Shown: positions 18,135 through 30,549 of the stretch, piece by piece
How positions within the stretch are numbered: position 1 is the first letter of the stretch
Layout of the letters: the number at the start of each line of letters is the position of its first letter
NCBI RefSeq assembly: GCF_001427025.1
Contig: NZ_LMGA01000001.1
Coordinates: 1,773,884-1,837,883, forward strand
DNA length: 64,000 nt
Source: Mesorhizobium sp. Root554
GTDB taxonomy: Bacteria > Pseudomonadota > Alphaproteobacteria > Rhizobiales > Rhizobiaceae
Direction: 5' to 3'
Made by a program: the position numbers and the translations under genes
Notes under the pieces: generated by a model
What the model was told of the DNA's origin: nothing
Databases searched by the model: none
What the model saw: only the letters and a program-made list of their open reading frames with translations

Positions 18135-18149
18135 TTCGGCAGCCGAAAT
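18133..18149. promoter_or_regulatory. Second palindrome abutting the IclR operator
   Basis: ATTTCGGC-A-GCCGAAAT is a perfect 8-base inverted repeat with a single central base, touching the previous palindrome. It could be a second operator or a hairpin near the 5' end of the importer mRNA. Confidence 0.45.
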
Positions 18150-18207
18150 GGGGAAGAACGAACAATCCAGTTGCCGCTCTTGTGGCAGCCTGTGGGAGGT
18201 AACGACA

Positions 18208-19386
18208 ATGAATGTAAGGAAGCTGCTCGGCGCCGCGCTCGGCGCGCTGCTACTGGGATCCGGCGCTGCCGCTGCCGATACCGTGAAGGTCGGCATCATC
18301 GGCCCGTTTTCGGGTCCGTTCGCCCTACAGGGCAAGAATTTCCAGGCCGGCGTCGAGGCTTACATGGCCCTCAACGGCAAGACGGTGAAGGGCAACGATG
18401 TCGAGGTGATCTACCGCGACCTGCCGGCCGCCAACCCCGCACAGGCCCGCGCCCTGGCGCAGGAACTGGTCGTCAAGGACAAGGTCCAGTATCTCGGCGG
18501 CGTCTATTTCACGCCGGACGCCATGGCCATCACGCCGCTGCTCGAGCAGGCGAACACGCCGCTCGTCATCTTCAACGCCGCCACTTCGGCCATCATGAAG
18601 ACCTCGCCGCTGGTGGTGCGCACCTCCTTCACCACGGCGCAGACCACGACGCCGCTTGGGAAGGTCGTCATCGACAACGGCGTGAAGAAGGTCATCTCCG
18701 TCGTCAGCGACTACGGTCCGGGCATCGACGCCGAGGGCGCCTTCAAGAAGGCCTTCGAGGCAGCCGGCGGCCAGGTCGTCGATGCGATCCGCATGCCGAT
18801 GAACACCAATGATTTCAGCCCGATCATGCAGCGCGTCAAGGATTCCGGCGCCGAGGCGGTGTTCGCTTTCCTGCCCTCCGGACCGACGACGCTGGGTTTC
18901 GTCAAGGCCTTCAACGAGACCGGCCTGAAGAAAGCCGGCACCAAATTGTTCGCGCCTGGCGACCTGACGCAGGAATCGGACCTTCCGGCGCTGGGCGACG
19001 CGGCGGCCGGCATGTTGACGACCTTCCATTACGCGGTCTCGCACGACTCGCCTGAGAACAAGACCTTCGTCGAAGCCGCGAGCAAAGCCATCGGCAATCC
19101 GGCCGAGCTTTCCTTCCCATCGGTTGGCGCCTTCGACGGCATGCATGTCATCTACAAGATGATCGAGGCGACCGAAGGCAAGCAGGACGCGGCGAAAGCC
19201 GTCGATGCGGTCAAGGGCCTGTCATGGACGAGCCCGCGCGGCCCGGTCTCCATCGATGCCGACACCCGTCATATCACCGAAAACATCTACCTGCGCGAAG
19301 TGACCAAGCAGGCCGACGGTACCTACATCAACAAGGAAATACAGACCTTCGAGAACCAGAAGGATCCGGGGCTGGCTGCCAAGTAG
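18208..19386 (+). CDS. Aromatic-acid ABC transporter, substrate-binding protein (branched-chain amino-acid type)
   Basis: A 392-residue type I periplasmic binding protein (Peripla_BP_6). A Sec signal peptide is visible (KLLGAALGALLLGSGAAAA), followed by DTVKVGIIGPFSGPFALQGK. The ATG at 18208 follows GGGAGGT by seven bases; longer in-frame starts would run into the operator region. It is the first gene of a 12-kb operon whose later genes degrade protocatechuate. The ligand is therefore probably 4-hydroxybenzoate, protocatechuate or a related aromatic acid, as in the S. meliloti PcaMNVWX importer. A strong stem-loop separates it from the permease genes. Confidence 0.92.
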   Translation: MNVRKLLGAALGALLLGSGAAAADTVKVGIIGPFSGPFALQGKNFQAGVEAYMALNGKTVKGNDVEVIYRDLPAANPAQARALAQELVVKDKVQYLGGVYFTPDAMAITPLLEQANTPLVIFNAATSAIMKTSPLVVRTSFTTAQTTTPLGKVVIDNGVKKVISVVSDYGPGIDAEGAFKKAFEAAGGQVVDAIRMPMNTNDFSPIMQRVKDSGAEAVFAFLPSGPTTLGFVKAFNETGLKKAGTKLFAPGDLTQESDLPALGDAAAGMLTTFHYAVSHDSPENKTFVEAASKAIGNPAELSFPSVGAFDGMHVIYKMIEATEGKQDAAKAVDAVKGLSWTSPRGPVSIDADTRHITENIYLREVTKQADGTYINKEIQTFENQKDPGLAAK

Positions 19387-19398
19387 CCGGTAACGGAC

Positions 19399-19428
19399 GG
19401 AGTATGCGGTCGGGGGGCCGCATACTCC
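19399..19428 (+). other. Intercistronic stem-loop between binding protein and permease genes
   Basis: GGAGTATGCGG (19399-19409) pairs perfectly with CCGCATACTCC (19418-19428) over an 8-base G-rich loop. No T-tract follows and the operon continues, so it is probably a 3' stabiliser or partial attenuator that keeps binding-protein mRNA more abundant than permease mRNA. Confidence 0.75.
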
Positions 19429-19450
19429 AACCCAGGGATTTCACCTAGTC

Positions 19451-20314
19451 ATGCAGACGATCCTCAGTGTCGCGACCGATGCCTTTGCCTACGGCATGGT
19501 GCTGTTCATCATCTCGATCGGCCTGTCGATGACGATGGGGCTGATGCGGGTGGTGAACCTCGCCCACGGCGCCTTCGCCATGATCGGCGGTTACATCGCC
19601 TCCTATGTGGCGCGTGACCTTGGCTGGGGCTATGCGCCTGCGATCGTGCTGGCCGTTGCCGGCACCATCCTGCTCTGTGCCCCGCTGGAGCGGTTCCTGT
19701 ACCGCCGCATCTATGGAAAACCCGAGCTTCTGCAGGTCCTCCTGACCATCGGCATCACCTTCTGCGTCATCGGCATCACCAACTACTTCTTCGGTCCGAC
19801 GCTGAAGACCATCCCGCTGCCCTCGGTGCTGGCGCAGCCCGTGGATATCGGTTTCCGCACGCTGGCCGGGCACCGCATCTTCGTCATCGCCTGCGGCATC
19901 GCGGTGGCAGCGGCGCTGTGGTTCCTCATCGAGCGCACCGCCTTCGGCATCAAGCTGCGCGCCACGGTCGACAACGCCGCCATGACCGATGCACTCGGCG
20001 TCCGCACGCCGACCATCTACGCGGTCGCCTTCTCCATAGCCGTCGGCCTCGCAGCTTTCGGCGGCGTGATCGGCGCTGAATTCCTGCCGGTCGAGCCTTA
20101 CTACGCGCTGCGCTACATGGTGCTGTTCCTGGTCGTCGTGACGGTGGGCGGCGCCGGCTCCATCCTTGGTACGGTCGTCGCCTGTCTGGCTCTCGGCGCC
20201 ATCGACACGGTCGGCCGCTACCTGATGCCGGAGTTCGGCAATTTCTTCTTCTACGCGGCGGTGATCGCCATCGTCAGTGCATTTCCGCGCGGCTTCTTCG
20301 GGAGGGCGCAATGA
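19451..20314 (+). CDS. Branched-chain-type ABC transporter, permease 1 (LivH family)
   Basis: A 287-residue LivH-type inner-membrane permease with about eight membrane segments. Typical features are GLSMTMGLMRVVNLAHGAFAM near residue 30 and the coupling-helix region FGIKLRATVDNAAMTDALGV near residue 170. It overlaps the next permease gene by 4 bases. Part of the importer for an aromatic acid inferred from the pca genes downstream. Confidence 0.92.
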   Translation: MQTILSVATDAFAYGMVLFIISIGLSMTMGLMRVVNLAHGAFAMIGGYIASYVARDLGWGYAPAIVLAVAGTILLCAPLERFLYRRIYGKPELLQVLLTIGITFCVIGITNYFFGPTLKTIPLPSVLAQPVDIGFRTLAGHRIFVIACGIAVAAALWFLIERTAFGIKLRATVDNAAMTDALGVRTPTIYAVAFSIAVGLAAFGGVIGAEFLPVEPYYALRYMVLFLVVVTVGGAGSILGTVVACLALGAIDTVGRYLMPEFGNFFFYAAVIAIVSAFPRGFFGRAQ

Positions 20315-21324
20315 CACAATCCGCCCCCCTGCCCGCCACCGTTGCCGCCTCGTTCGGCAAACGCCATCCCTTGCGCGATCTTGCAGGCTTCGCCGCCATT
20401 ATTCTCGCCGGCGCGGCGGGCTATTTCCTGTTTCCCGACAATCTCGCTTTGCTGACCCGCATCATCGCGGTCGCGCTGCTGGTGCTGTCGCTCGATCTCG
20501 TCACCGGCTATTGCGGCGTCGCATCGCTCGGCCAGGCGACCATGTTCGGCGCCGGCGCCTATGCGGCGGGCTTCGCCTGCGTTCATGGCGGCGTCACCGA
20601 ACCGCTGACGCTGGTGCTGGTCGGGGCTATCGCCGGGGCCGCGGCCGGTCTGGTGATGGGCGCGATCATGCTGCGCGCCCATGGACTGGCGCAGCTGGTG
20701 CTCTCCATCGCCATCGTCCAGCTCGGCCACGAGGCGGCCAATAAATTCTCGAGCTATACCGGCGGCAGCGACGGTCTCGCCGGCCTCTCGGTCAGCCCCC
20801 TGTTCGGGGTCTTCGAATTCGACCTGTGGGGACGCACCGCCTATCTGTTCGGGCTGGTGCTGCTTGTCGTCGTCTTCGCGCTGCTTCGCTTTGTCGTCTC
20901 CTCGCCTTTCGGCGTGCTGTGCCGAGGCATCCGCCAGGACCCGGTGCGGGTGAAGGCCATGGGCGCATCGGTCTTTCCGGTCATGTTGAAGATGTTCGTC
21001 ATCTCCGGAGCCGTGGCCGGCGTCGGCGGCGCGCTCGCGGCCATCTCCACGCAGGTTGTCGGGCTGGACAGCATCAGTTTCGAACTATCCGCCAACGCGC
21101 TTGTCATGCTCGTGCTGGGCGGGCTCGGCTCGCTTTACGGCGCGCTCATCGGAGCGGTCATCTTCATGGGCTTCGAACACACCGTCTCGGCCTACAACCC
21201 GTTCCACTGGCTGACCATGGTGGGGGCCTTGCTCGTCGCCGTCGTGCTGGTGGCGCCGGGCGGGCTCGCCAGCCTTCTGGACAAGGTGCCCGGCCTCGGT
21301 CGCCGCGAGGGAGGCAAGCCATGA
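20311..21324 (+). CDS. Branched-chain-type ABC transporter, permease 2 (LivM family)
   Basis: A 337-residue LivM-type permease. The conserved DLVTGYCGVASLGQATMFGAG lies near residue 65, and FGVLCRGIRQDPVRVKAMGA gives the coupling segment near residue 205. Its start overlaps the LivH-type stop by 4 bases and its stop overlaps the ATPase start by 4 bases. It pairs with the preceding permease to form the membrane channel. Confidence 0.92.
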   Translation: MTQSAPLPATVAASFGKRHPLRDLAGFAAIILAGAAGYFLFPDNLALLTRIIAVALLVLSLDLVTGYCGVASLGQATMFGAGAYAAGFACVHGGVTEPLTLVLVGAIAGAAAGLVMGAIMLRAHGLAQLVLSIAIVQLGHEAANKFSSYTGGSDGLAGLSVSPLFGVFEFDLWGRTAYLFGLVLLVVVFALLRFVVSSPFGVLCRGIRQDPVRVKAMGASVFPVMLKMFVISGAVAGVGGALAAISTQVVGLDSISFELSANALVMLVLGGLGSLYGALIGAVIFMGFEHTVSAYNPFHWLTMVGALLVAVVLVAPGGLASLLDKVPGLGRREGGKP

Positions 21325-22085
21325 GCGATCTCTTTCGCGTCGAGGGCCTCGTCAAATCCTTCGGTGGCCTTGCCGTCAGCAACAACATCACGCTTGCCAT
21401 GAAGCCCGGCGAGCGGCTGGCCCTGATCGGACCGAACGGCGCCGGCAAGACGACCTTCGTCAATCTGGTGACCGGACTGCTCAAGCCGGATGCCGGCCGT
21501 GTTCATCTGGGCAGCGAAGACGTTACCCAGCTTGGCTCGGTCCGGCGCGTCCGCAAGGGGCTGGTGCGGACCTTTCAGGTGACGCGCCTGTTCCAGGAGA
21601 TGACCCCGGAAGAGCATGTCACGCTCGCCATCCTGCAGCGCGAGGGAAAGGCCACCGCAATCCTGGCGCGCTTCCTCGGCAACCCGACCGTGTCCGACGA
21701 AGTCGAGGATGTGCTGACCGTACTCGGACTGAGCGAAGTGGCCCGCCGCCCCGTCAGCGAAATCGCCTACGGCCAGCAGCGGCTGCTCGAAATCGCCATT
21801 GCGCTGGCGCTTAAACCCAATGTGCTTCTGCTCGACGAGCCCGCCGCCGGCGTGCCTTCAGCCGACACGCCGCGCATCGAACAGGCGCTGGCGCGCCTGC
21901 CGGAAGATCTCTCCGTGCTGATGATCGAGCACGACATGGATTTGGTCTTCCGCTTCGCCCGCCGCGTCGTCGTGCTGGCGGCCGGCGAGATCATTTTCGA
22001 AGGCCTGCCTTCGGCCGTCGCCGCCGACGCCAGGGTGCGCGAAGCCTATCTGGGGAGCTATGCCGATGCCCGCCGCGTCGCTTGA
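21321..22085 (+). CDS. Branched-chain-type ABC transporter, ATPase 1 (LivG family)
   Basis: A 254-residue LivG-type ATPase with Walker A GPNGAGKTT, Q-loop region FQVTRLFQEMTPEEHV, a degenerate signature EIAYGQQRLLEIA and Walker B VLLLDEPAAG. The usual H-loop is IEHDMDLVF. ATG 21321 overlaps the permease stop by 4 bases. The open frame extends further upstream inside the permease gene, but that part is out-of-frame shadow sequence. It powers the aromatic-acid importer together with the LivF-type protein. Confidence 0.92.
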   Translation: MSDLFRVEGLVKSFGGLAVSNNITLAMKPGERLALIGPNGAGKTTFVNLVTGLLKPDAGRVHLGSEDVTQLGSVRRVRKGLVRTFQVTRLFQEMTPEEHVTLAILQREGKATAILARFLGNPTVSDEVEDVLTVLGLSEVARRPVSEIAYGQQRLLEIAIALALKPNVLLLDEPAAGVPSADTPRIEQALARLPEDLSVLMIEHDMDLVFRFARRVVVLAAGEIIFEGLPSAVAADARVREAYLGSYADARRVA

Positions 22086-22782
22086 GGTGAAGGGGCTGAG
22101 CGCCGGCTACGGGCCGACGGTCGTTCTGGAGGACGTGTCCTTCGCCGTGCCATCGGGTTCGCGCATGGCGGTGCTGGGTCGCAACGGCATGGGCAAGACG
22201 ACGCTGCTGGCAAGCCTCATGGGCATGAACCGGCGCTATGGCGGCGCCATCCTGCTCGAAGGCGACGACGTCGCTGCATTGCGCAGTTCCGAACGCGCGC
22301 GGCGCGGTCTCGGGCTGGTGCCGCAGACGCGCGACATTTTCAGGTCGCTGACCGTCGAGGAGAACCTCCTCGTCGGCATCAAGGACAGGCCGCGCAGCGC
22401 TATCGCCGAAGCCTACAAAATGTTTCCGAGGCTCAGGGAGCGCCGCCGCAATCTCGGCTGGCAGCTTTCAGGCGGCGAACAGCAGATGCTGTCGGTCGCC
22501 CGCACCATTCTCGGCCGTCCCTCGGTCCTACTGCTCGACGAGCCGCTGGAAGGGCTGGCGCCGGTGATCTGCGAGGAGCTGATGGCGGCATTCACGCAGC
22601 TGGCCGCCGGCGGCGAGATGACGATCCTGCTGGTCGAGCAGCGGCTGGAAAGCGCGCTGGAGTTTGCGCAGACCGTTCTCATTCTCGAGCGCGGAACCAT
22701 CGCCTGGCAAGGCAGGGCCGAAACATTGCGCGCCGATCCCACGCTGGTCGAGCGCTATATCGGCGTAGGTGAGCTGCATTGA
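22066..22782 (+). CDS. Branched-chain-type ABC transporter, ATPase 2 (LivF family)
   Basis: A LivF-type ATPase of 238 residues from ATG 22066, with Walker A GRNGMGKTT, Q-loop VPQTRDIFRSLTVEENL, signature QLSGGEQQ and Walker B VLLLDEPLEGLA. GGGGAG lies eight bases before ATG 22066 but only two before the in-frame ATG 22060, so the inner start is preferred. It overlaps the LivG-type gene by 20 bases. The stop overlaps the pcaD ATG by one base (TGATG), which couples the importer directly to the catabolic genes. Confidence 0.92.
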   Translation: MPAASLEVKGLSAGYGPTVVLEDVSFAVPSGSRMAVLGRNGMGKTTLLASLMGMNRRYGGAILLEGDDVAALRSSERARRGLGLVPQTRDIFRSLTVEENLLVGIKDRPRSAIAEAYKMFPRLRERRRNLGWQLSGGEQQMLSVARTILGRPSVLLLDEPLEGLAPVICEELMAAFTQLAAGGEMTILLVEQRLESALEFAQTVLILERGTIAWQGRAETLRADPTLVERYIGVGELH

Positions 22783-23585
22783 TGGCCAAAACGCAATTCA
22801 TACGCGCCAACGGCATCGTGCTCCACACCCGCCTCATCGGCGCGGCTGACGGACCGGCACTGGTCTTCTCCAACTCGCTGGGCAGCGATTTCCGCATCTG
22901 GGCAGAGGTGGCTGCCCGGCTCGCCGGCCGCTACCGCATCCTGCTCTACGACAAGCGCGGCCATGGCCTGTCGGACGCACCGCCTGGGCCTTACACGATC
23001 GACGACCATGCCGACGACTTGCTGGCGCTGCTCGACCATTTCGGCATCGCCAGCGCCGCGATCGTTGGCCTCTCCGTTGGCGGCATGGTCGCGCAGCGTC
23101 TTGCCGTGCGCGCGCCGGAACGCGTCGCGGCAATGGTTCTCTGCGGCACCGCCGCCCGCATCGGCACGCCGGAAAGCTGGGCCAATCGGATCGGCGCGGT
23201 CGAACGCGGCGGCATCGCCTCCGTGGCGGAGTCCATTCTCGAACTCTGGTTCACGGCGGACTTCCGCCAGCGCCGCGCCAACGAGTTCGCCGGCTGGCGC
23301 AACATGCTGGTGCGGATGCCGGCGGACGGCTATGTCGCAACCTGCGCCACGGTGCGCGACACGGATTTGCGGGCCGACGCCGCCAGGATCGCTACGCCTG
23401 TCCTGTGCGTGGCGGGCGATCAGGACGGCTCGACGCCGCCGGACCTCGTGCGGGCCACGTCCAGGCTCATCCCCGGCTCGCGCTTCGCCCTCATCAAGGA
23501 CGCCGGCCACATCCCCTGCGTGGAGCAGCCGGAAGTCCTGGCGAACCTTGTCCGGGAACATCTCGAAGGATCGTCGCATGGCTGA
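22782..23585 (+). CDS. pcaD: 3-oxoadipate enol-lactonase
   Basis: A 267-residue alpha/beta hydrolase. The nucleophile elbow is GLSVGG near residue 98, the acid lies in CVAGDQDG, and the histidine in KDAGHIPCVEQP. The PcaD-like start ANGIVLHTRLIG and the oxyanion segment SNSLGSDFRIW fit the family. It hydrolyses 3-oxoadipate enol-lactone to 3-oxoadipate. Gene order pcaD-pcaC-pcaH-pcaG is the alphaproteobacterial pattern. It overlaps pcaC by 8 bases. Confidence 0.94.
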   Translation: MAKTQFIRANGIVLHTRLIGAADGPALVFSNSLGSDFRIWAEVAARLAGRYRILLYDKRGHGLSDAPPGPYTIDDHADDLLALLDHFGIASAAIVGLSVGGMVAQRLAVRAPERVAAMVLCGTAARIGTPESWANRIGAVERGGIASVAESILELWFTADFRQRRANEFAGWRNMLVRMPADGYVATCATVRDTDLRADAARIATPVLCVAGDQDGSTPPDLVRATSRLIPGSRFALIKDAGHIPCVEQPEVLANLVREHLEGSSHG

Positions 23586-23973
23586 AGAGAGCGACCGCTA
23601 CCGGACCGGCATGAAGGTTCGCCGCAAGGTGCTGGGCGACGCCCATGTCGATCGCGCCAGCGCCGCCATCGGCGACCTCGACCGCGATTTCCAGACCTTC
23701 ATCACCGAAGGCGCCTGGGGCTCGGTGTGGTCACGGCCGCATTTCTCCGCCCGCGAACGGTCCATCGTCACCCTCGCTCTGCTGGCGGCGCTCGGTCAGG
23801 ATGAGGAACTCGCCATGCATATCCGCGCCACCCGCAACACCGGCGCGACGATGGAGGATGTGCGTGAGCTTTTGATGCATGTGGCCGTCTACGCCGGCGT
23901 TCCGGCGGCCAACCACGCCTTCAAGATCGCCAAGAAAACCTATGCGGACATGCAGTCCGCACCGAAGGAATGA
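23578..23973 (+). CDS. pcaC: 4-carboxymuconolactone decarboxylase
   Basis: A 131-residue single-domain PcaC with the AhpD-like fold. Conserved features are [11 protein letters not shown] at the start, [17 protein letters not shown] in the middle, and the active-site region [13 protein letters not shown] plus [16 protein letters not shown]. It decarboxylates gamma-carboxymuconolactone to the enol-lactone used by PcaD. It overlaps pcaD by 8 bases. It is a free-standing PcaC, not the PcaD-PcaC fusion seen in some actinobacteria. Confidence 0.95.
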   Translation: MAEESDRYRTGMKVRRKVLGDAHVDRASAAIGDLDRDFQTFITEGAWGSVWSRPHFSARERSIVTLALLAALGQDEELAMHIRATRNTGATMEDVRELLMHVAVYAGVPAANHAFKIAKKTYADMQSAPKE

Positions 23974-24008
23974 GAGGCGGGGTACACCCGTCCGAACAAG
24001 GAAACGAT

Positions 24009-24734
24009 ATGTCCGACCAACCGACCTTTACGCCGCGCGACAGGAGCTGGCACCCGCCGGCGCTGACGCCGCAGTACAAATCCTCGGTGCTGCGTTCCCC
24101 GAACCAGCGGCTGCTGTCGCTCGACACGACATTGTCCGAAATGACCGGCCCCCGCTTCGGCCACGACCTGATCGGCCCGCTCGATAACGACCTGATCCGC
24201 AATTACGCTCAAACCGGCGATGCGATCGGGCAGCGTATCATTGTCTATGGCCGCGTGCTGGACGAGGACGCACGCCCCGTCCCCAACGTGCTGCTGGAGT
24301 TCTGGCAAGCCAATGCCGGCGGACGCTACCGGCACCGCAACGAAGGCTATGTCGCCGCGCTCGACCCCAATTTCGGCGGCTGCGGCCGCACCGTCACCGG
24401 CGCCGACGGCGGCTACCGCTTCCGCACCATCAAGCCCGGCGCCTATCCCTGGCCCAACGGCCCCAACGACTGGCGCCCGGCCCACATCCATTTCTCGGTG
24501 TTCGGATATGCCTTCGCGCAACGGCTGGTCACCCAGATGTACTTCGAGGGCGACCCGATGATCTGGCAATGCCCGATCGTCTCGGCCATCCCCGACCGCG
24601 CCGCCATCGAACAGCTCGTCGCCGCGCTCGACCGCGACAACACGCTGCCGATGGATGCGCTGGCCTACCGCTTTGACATCGTGCTGCGCGGTCGCCACTC
24701 GACCCTGTTCGAGAATCGTCTGGAGGGCAACTGA
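24009..24734 (+). CDS. pcaH: Protocatechuate 3,4-dioxygenase beta subunit
   Basis: A 241-residue intradiol dioxygenase subunit. The four iron ligands are present: Tyr107 (GGRYRHR), Tyr146 (PGAYPWPN), His159 and His161 (RPAHIHFS). The N-terminal domain [15 protein letters not shown] is typical of the beta chain. AAGGAAA lies before the ATG. With PcaG it opens the ring of protocatechuate to 3-carboxy-cis,cis-muconate. Its stop overlaps the pcaG start by one base. Confidence 0.96.
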   Translation: MSDQPTFTPRDRSWHPPALTPQYKSSVLRSPNQRLLSLDTTLSEMTGPRFGHDLIGPLDNDLIRNYAQTGDAIGQRIIVYGRVLDEDARPVPNVLLEFWQANAGGRYRHRNEGYVAALDPNFGGCGRTVTGADGGYRFRTIKPGAYPWPNGPNDWRPAHIHFSVFGYAFAQRLVTQMYFEGDPMIWQCPIVSAIPDRAAIEQLVAALDRDNTLPMDALAYRFDIVLRGRHSTLFENRLEGN

Positions 24735-25357
24735 TGACAAGGCCCAATACGCTGGAGGAAACGCCGTCGCAGACCGCCGGGCCATACGTGCATATCGGCC
24801 TGACGCCCAACTGGTGCGACATCGAAGGCGTATACCCCGAGGACCTTGGCCGCACCATGGTCGACGCCGAAACGGCCGGCGAGCGCATCATTGTCAGCGG
24901 GCGCATCTTCGACGGCAGCGGCGTGCCGTTGAAGGATGCGCTGATCGAGATCTGGCAGGCCGACGCGAACGGCCTGTACAACAGCCCGCTGGAAAAGCGC
25001 GGTGAGGCCGATCCGCATTTCACCGGCTGGGGACGGCAGGCGACAGACGGCACGACCGGCGAATACCGCTTCGAGACGATCAAGCCCGGCCGCGTTCCCT
25101 GTCGGGATGGCCGCCTGATGGCGCCCCACATCTCCTTCTGGATCGTCGCGCGCGGCATCAATCTCGGCCTCCATACCCGGATGTATTTCGCCGACGAGGA
25201 CGCCGCCAATGGCGAATGCCCGGTGCTCTCGGGCATCGGGTCGAAGGCGCGCGCCGCGACGCTCATCGCCTCGCGCGGCGAGGTAGACGGCGCCGCCACC
25301 TACACGTTCGACATTCACCTGCAGGGCGACGGGGAAACGATCTTCTTCGACGTCTGA
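24734..25357 (+). CDS. pcaG: Protocatechuate 3,4-dioxygenase alpha subunit
   Basis: A 207-residue alpha subunit homologous to PcaH but lacking the full set of iron ligands (the His-His pair is replaced around PHISFWIVARG), as is normal for this non-catalytic chain. The start TPSQTAGPYVHIGLTPNWC is diagnostic. It forms the dioxygenase with PcaH, translated immediately upstream with a one-base overlap. Confidence 0.95.
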   Translation: MTRPNTLEETPSQTAGPYVHIGLTPNWCDIEGVYPEDLGRTMVDAETAGERIIVSGRIFDGSGVPLKDALIEIWQADANGLYNSPLEKRGEADPHFTGWGRQATDGTTGEYRFETIKPGRVPCRDGRLMAPHISFWIVARGINLGLHTRMYFADEDAANGECPVLSGIGSKARAATLIASRGEVDGAATYTFDIHLQGDGETIFFDV

Positions 25358-25386
25358 CCACAACAAGAGAGAACCGAAAGCAGACC

Positions 25387-26232
25387 ATGGCCAAGTTCCA
25401 GAGCCTCCGCGAGGCCGTTGCCGAAAACCTCCGCGACGGCGATACCGTTGCCTTCGAGGGGTTCACCCATCTCATTCCGCACGCGGCGGCGCATGAGGCG
25501 ATCCGCCAGGGCCGCAAGGATTTGACGCTGATCCGCATGACGCCGGACATCATCTACGACCAGATGATCGGCATGGGCCTGGCCAAAAAGGTGGTGTTTT
25601 CCTTCGCCGGCAACCCGGGCGTCGGCCTGCTGCGGCGGATGCGCGACGCCATCGAAAACAGCTGGCCGCGGTCCATCGAGATCCTGGAGCACAGCCATTC
25701 CGCCATGGCCAATGCCTATGCGGCCGGCGCCGCCGGCCTGCCCTGCGCCATTTTCCGGGGCTATGTCGGCTCGGACCTGCCCAAGGTGAACCCAGACATC
25801 AAAAGCATCATCTGCCCGTTCACCGGCGAGAAGTTGGCGGCCATCCCGGCGCATCGGCCCGATGTCGCCTTCATCCATGCCCAGAAGGCGAGCCGGCGCG
25901 GCGACATCCTGATCGAGGGCATCGTCGGCGTGCAGAAGGAAGTGGTGCTGGCGGCCAGGCGCGCGGTGGTGACCGTCGAGGAAATCGTCGATGATTTCAA
26001 CGATCTGCACCCCAATCTTTGCGTGCTGCCGCATTGGGCGGTGACGTCCGTCGTCCATGTGCAGGGCGGCGCGCATCCCTCCTACACGCACGGCTACTAT
26101 GCCCGCGACAACGCCGCCTATCTCGACTGGGACAAGGTCTCCGCCGACCGGGCGCTGTTCACCGAATGGATGCAGAAAAACGTGCTCGATGTCGGGCCGG
26201 AAGTGTTCGCAGCGCGCGTGGAAGGACTTTAA
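25387..26232 (+). CDS. pcaI: 3-oxoadipate CoA-transferase subunit A (GctA-like)
   Basis: A 281-residue class I CoA-transferase alpha subunit with the SREAVAENLRDGDTVAFEGF-like start and the coenzyme-A binding glycines FAGNPGVGLLRRM. It is longer than classical PcaI (about 230 residues) and looks more like glutaconate CoA-transferase subunit A. The position between pcaG and pcaF makes succinyl-CoA:3-oxoadipate transfer the probable reaction. It is followed after 3 bases by the beta subunit gene. Confidence 0.88.
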   Translation: MAKFQSLREAVAENLRDGDTVAFEGFTHLIPHAAAHEAIRQGRKDLTLIRMTPDIIYDQMIGMGLAKKVVFSFAGNPGVGLLRRMRDAIENSWPRSIEILEHSHSAMANAYAAGAAGLPCAIFRGYVGSDLPKVNPDIKSIICPFTGEKLAAIPAHRPDVAFIHAQKASRRGDILIEGIVGVQKEVVLAARRAVVTVEEIVDDFNDLHPNLCVLPHWAVTSVVHVQGGAHPSYTHGYYARDNAAYLDWDKVSADRALFTEWMQKNVLDVGPEVFAARVEGL

Positions 26233-26235
26233 GCC

Positions 26236-27021
26236 ATGACCGTTTCCGATTTCACGCCCAACGAGATGATGACGATCGCCGCCTCGCGCGCGCTGTCCAA
26301 CGACGATGTCTGCTTCGTCGGCATCGGCGCGCCGTCGGCCGCCTGCAACGTCGCGCGTCTCACTCACGCGCCGGACATCACGCTGATCTATGAAAGCGGC
26401 ACCATCGGCACCGCCCCGGAGGTGCTGCCACTCTCCATCGGCGACGGCGAACTGTGCGAGACGGCATTGACCACGGTTCCGGTGCCGGAGATGTTCCGCT
26501 ACTGGCTGCAGGGCGGGCGCATATCGATCGGTTTCCTCGGCGCGGCCCAGCTCGACCGCTTCGGTAATCTCAACACCACCGTCATCGGCGACTACCAAAA
26601 GCCGAAGGTGCGGCTGCCCGGCGGCGGCGGCGCCCCCGAGATCGCCACCTCCTGCGGCGAAATCTTCCTCACCATGAAGCAGGCTCCACGCGGCTTCGTG
26701 GACAAGCTCGACTTCTACACATCCTTCGGCCACGGCGATGGCGGCGACCACCGGCAGCGGCTCGGTCTCACCACCAAGGGACCGACCCTGCTCATCACCG
26801 ATCTTGCCGTCTGGAAACCGGACCCGGAAACGAAGGAGTTCACCGTGGTCTCCATGCATCGCGGCGTCACCCGCCAGATGGTGCAGGAGACCTGCGGCTG
26901 GCCGGTCCGCTTCTCCGACAAGGTGGATGAAACCCCTGCCCCGACCGAGCTTGAACTGACCACCCTGCGCGACCTGCAACGGCGCACCGAACTCGCCCAC
27001 GGCAGCAAGAAGGGAAATTGA
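26236..27021 (+). CDS. pcaJ: 3-oxoadipate CoA-transferase subunit B (GctB-like)
   Basis: A 261-residue beta subunit. The probable catalytic glutamate is in LIYESGTIG (Glu53), and GGRISIGFLGAAQLDRFGNLN is the conserved CoA-transferase segment. Like its partner it is of the glutaconate-CoA-transferase type rather than the shorter classical PcaJ. Spacing of 3 bases from pcaI and 1 base to pcaF indicates a coupled operon. Confidence 0.88.
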   Translation: MTVSDFTPNEMMTIAASRALSNDDVCFVGIGAPSAACNVARLTHAPDITLIYESGTIGTAPEVLPLSIGDGELCETALTTVPVPEMFRYWLQGGRISIGFLGAAQLDRFGNLNTTVIGDYQKPKVRLPGGGGAPEIATSCGEIFLTMKQAPRGFVDKLDFYTSFGHGDGGDHRQRLGLTTKGPTLLITDLAVWKPDPETKEFTVVSMHRGVTRQMVQETCGWPVRFSDKVDETPAPTELELTTLRDLQRRTELAHGSKKGN

Positions 27022-27022
27022 A

Positions 27023-28228
<1,206 letters not shown>

Positions 28229-28237
28229 GGTGGCAGC

Positions 28238-30501
<2,264 letters not shown>

Positions 30502-30549
30502 GAACATCGCTTCATGCCGGACGTTAGGCCTTCTCATCAGGAGAAGACC

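Noticed and set aside
20826-21320. N-terminal extension of the LivG-type ATPase into the permease gene
   Set aside because: The extension is an out-of-frame copy of permease DNA; ATG 21321 gives the family start and a typical 4-base overlap.
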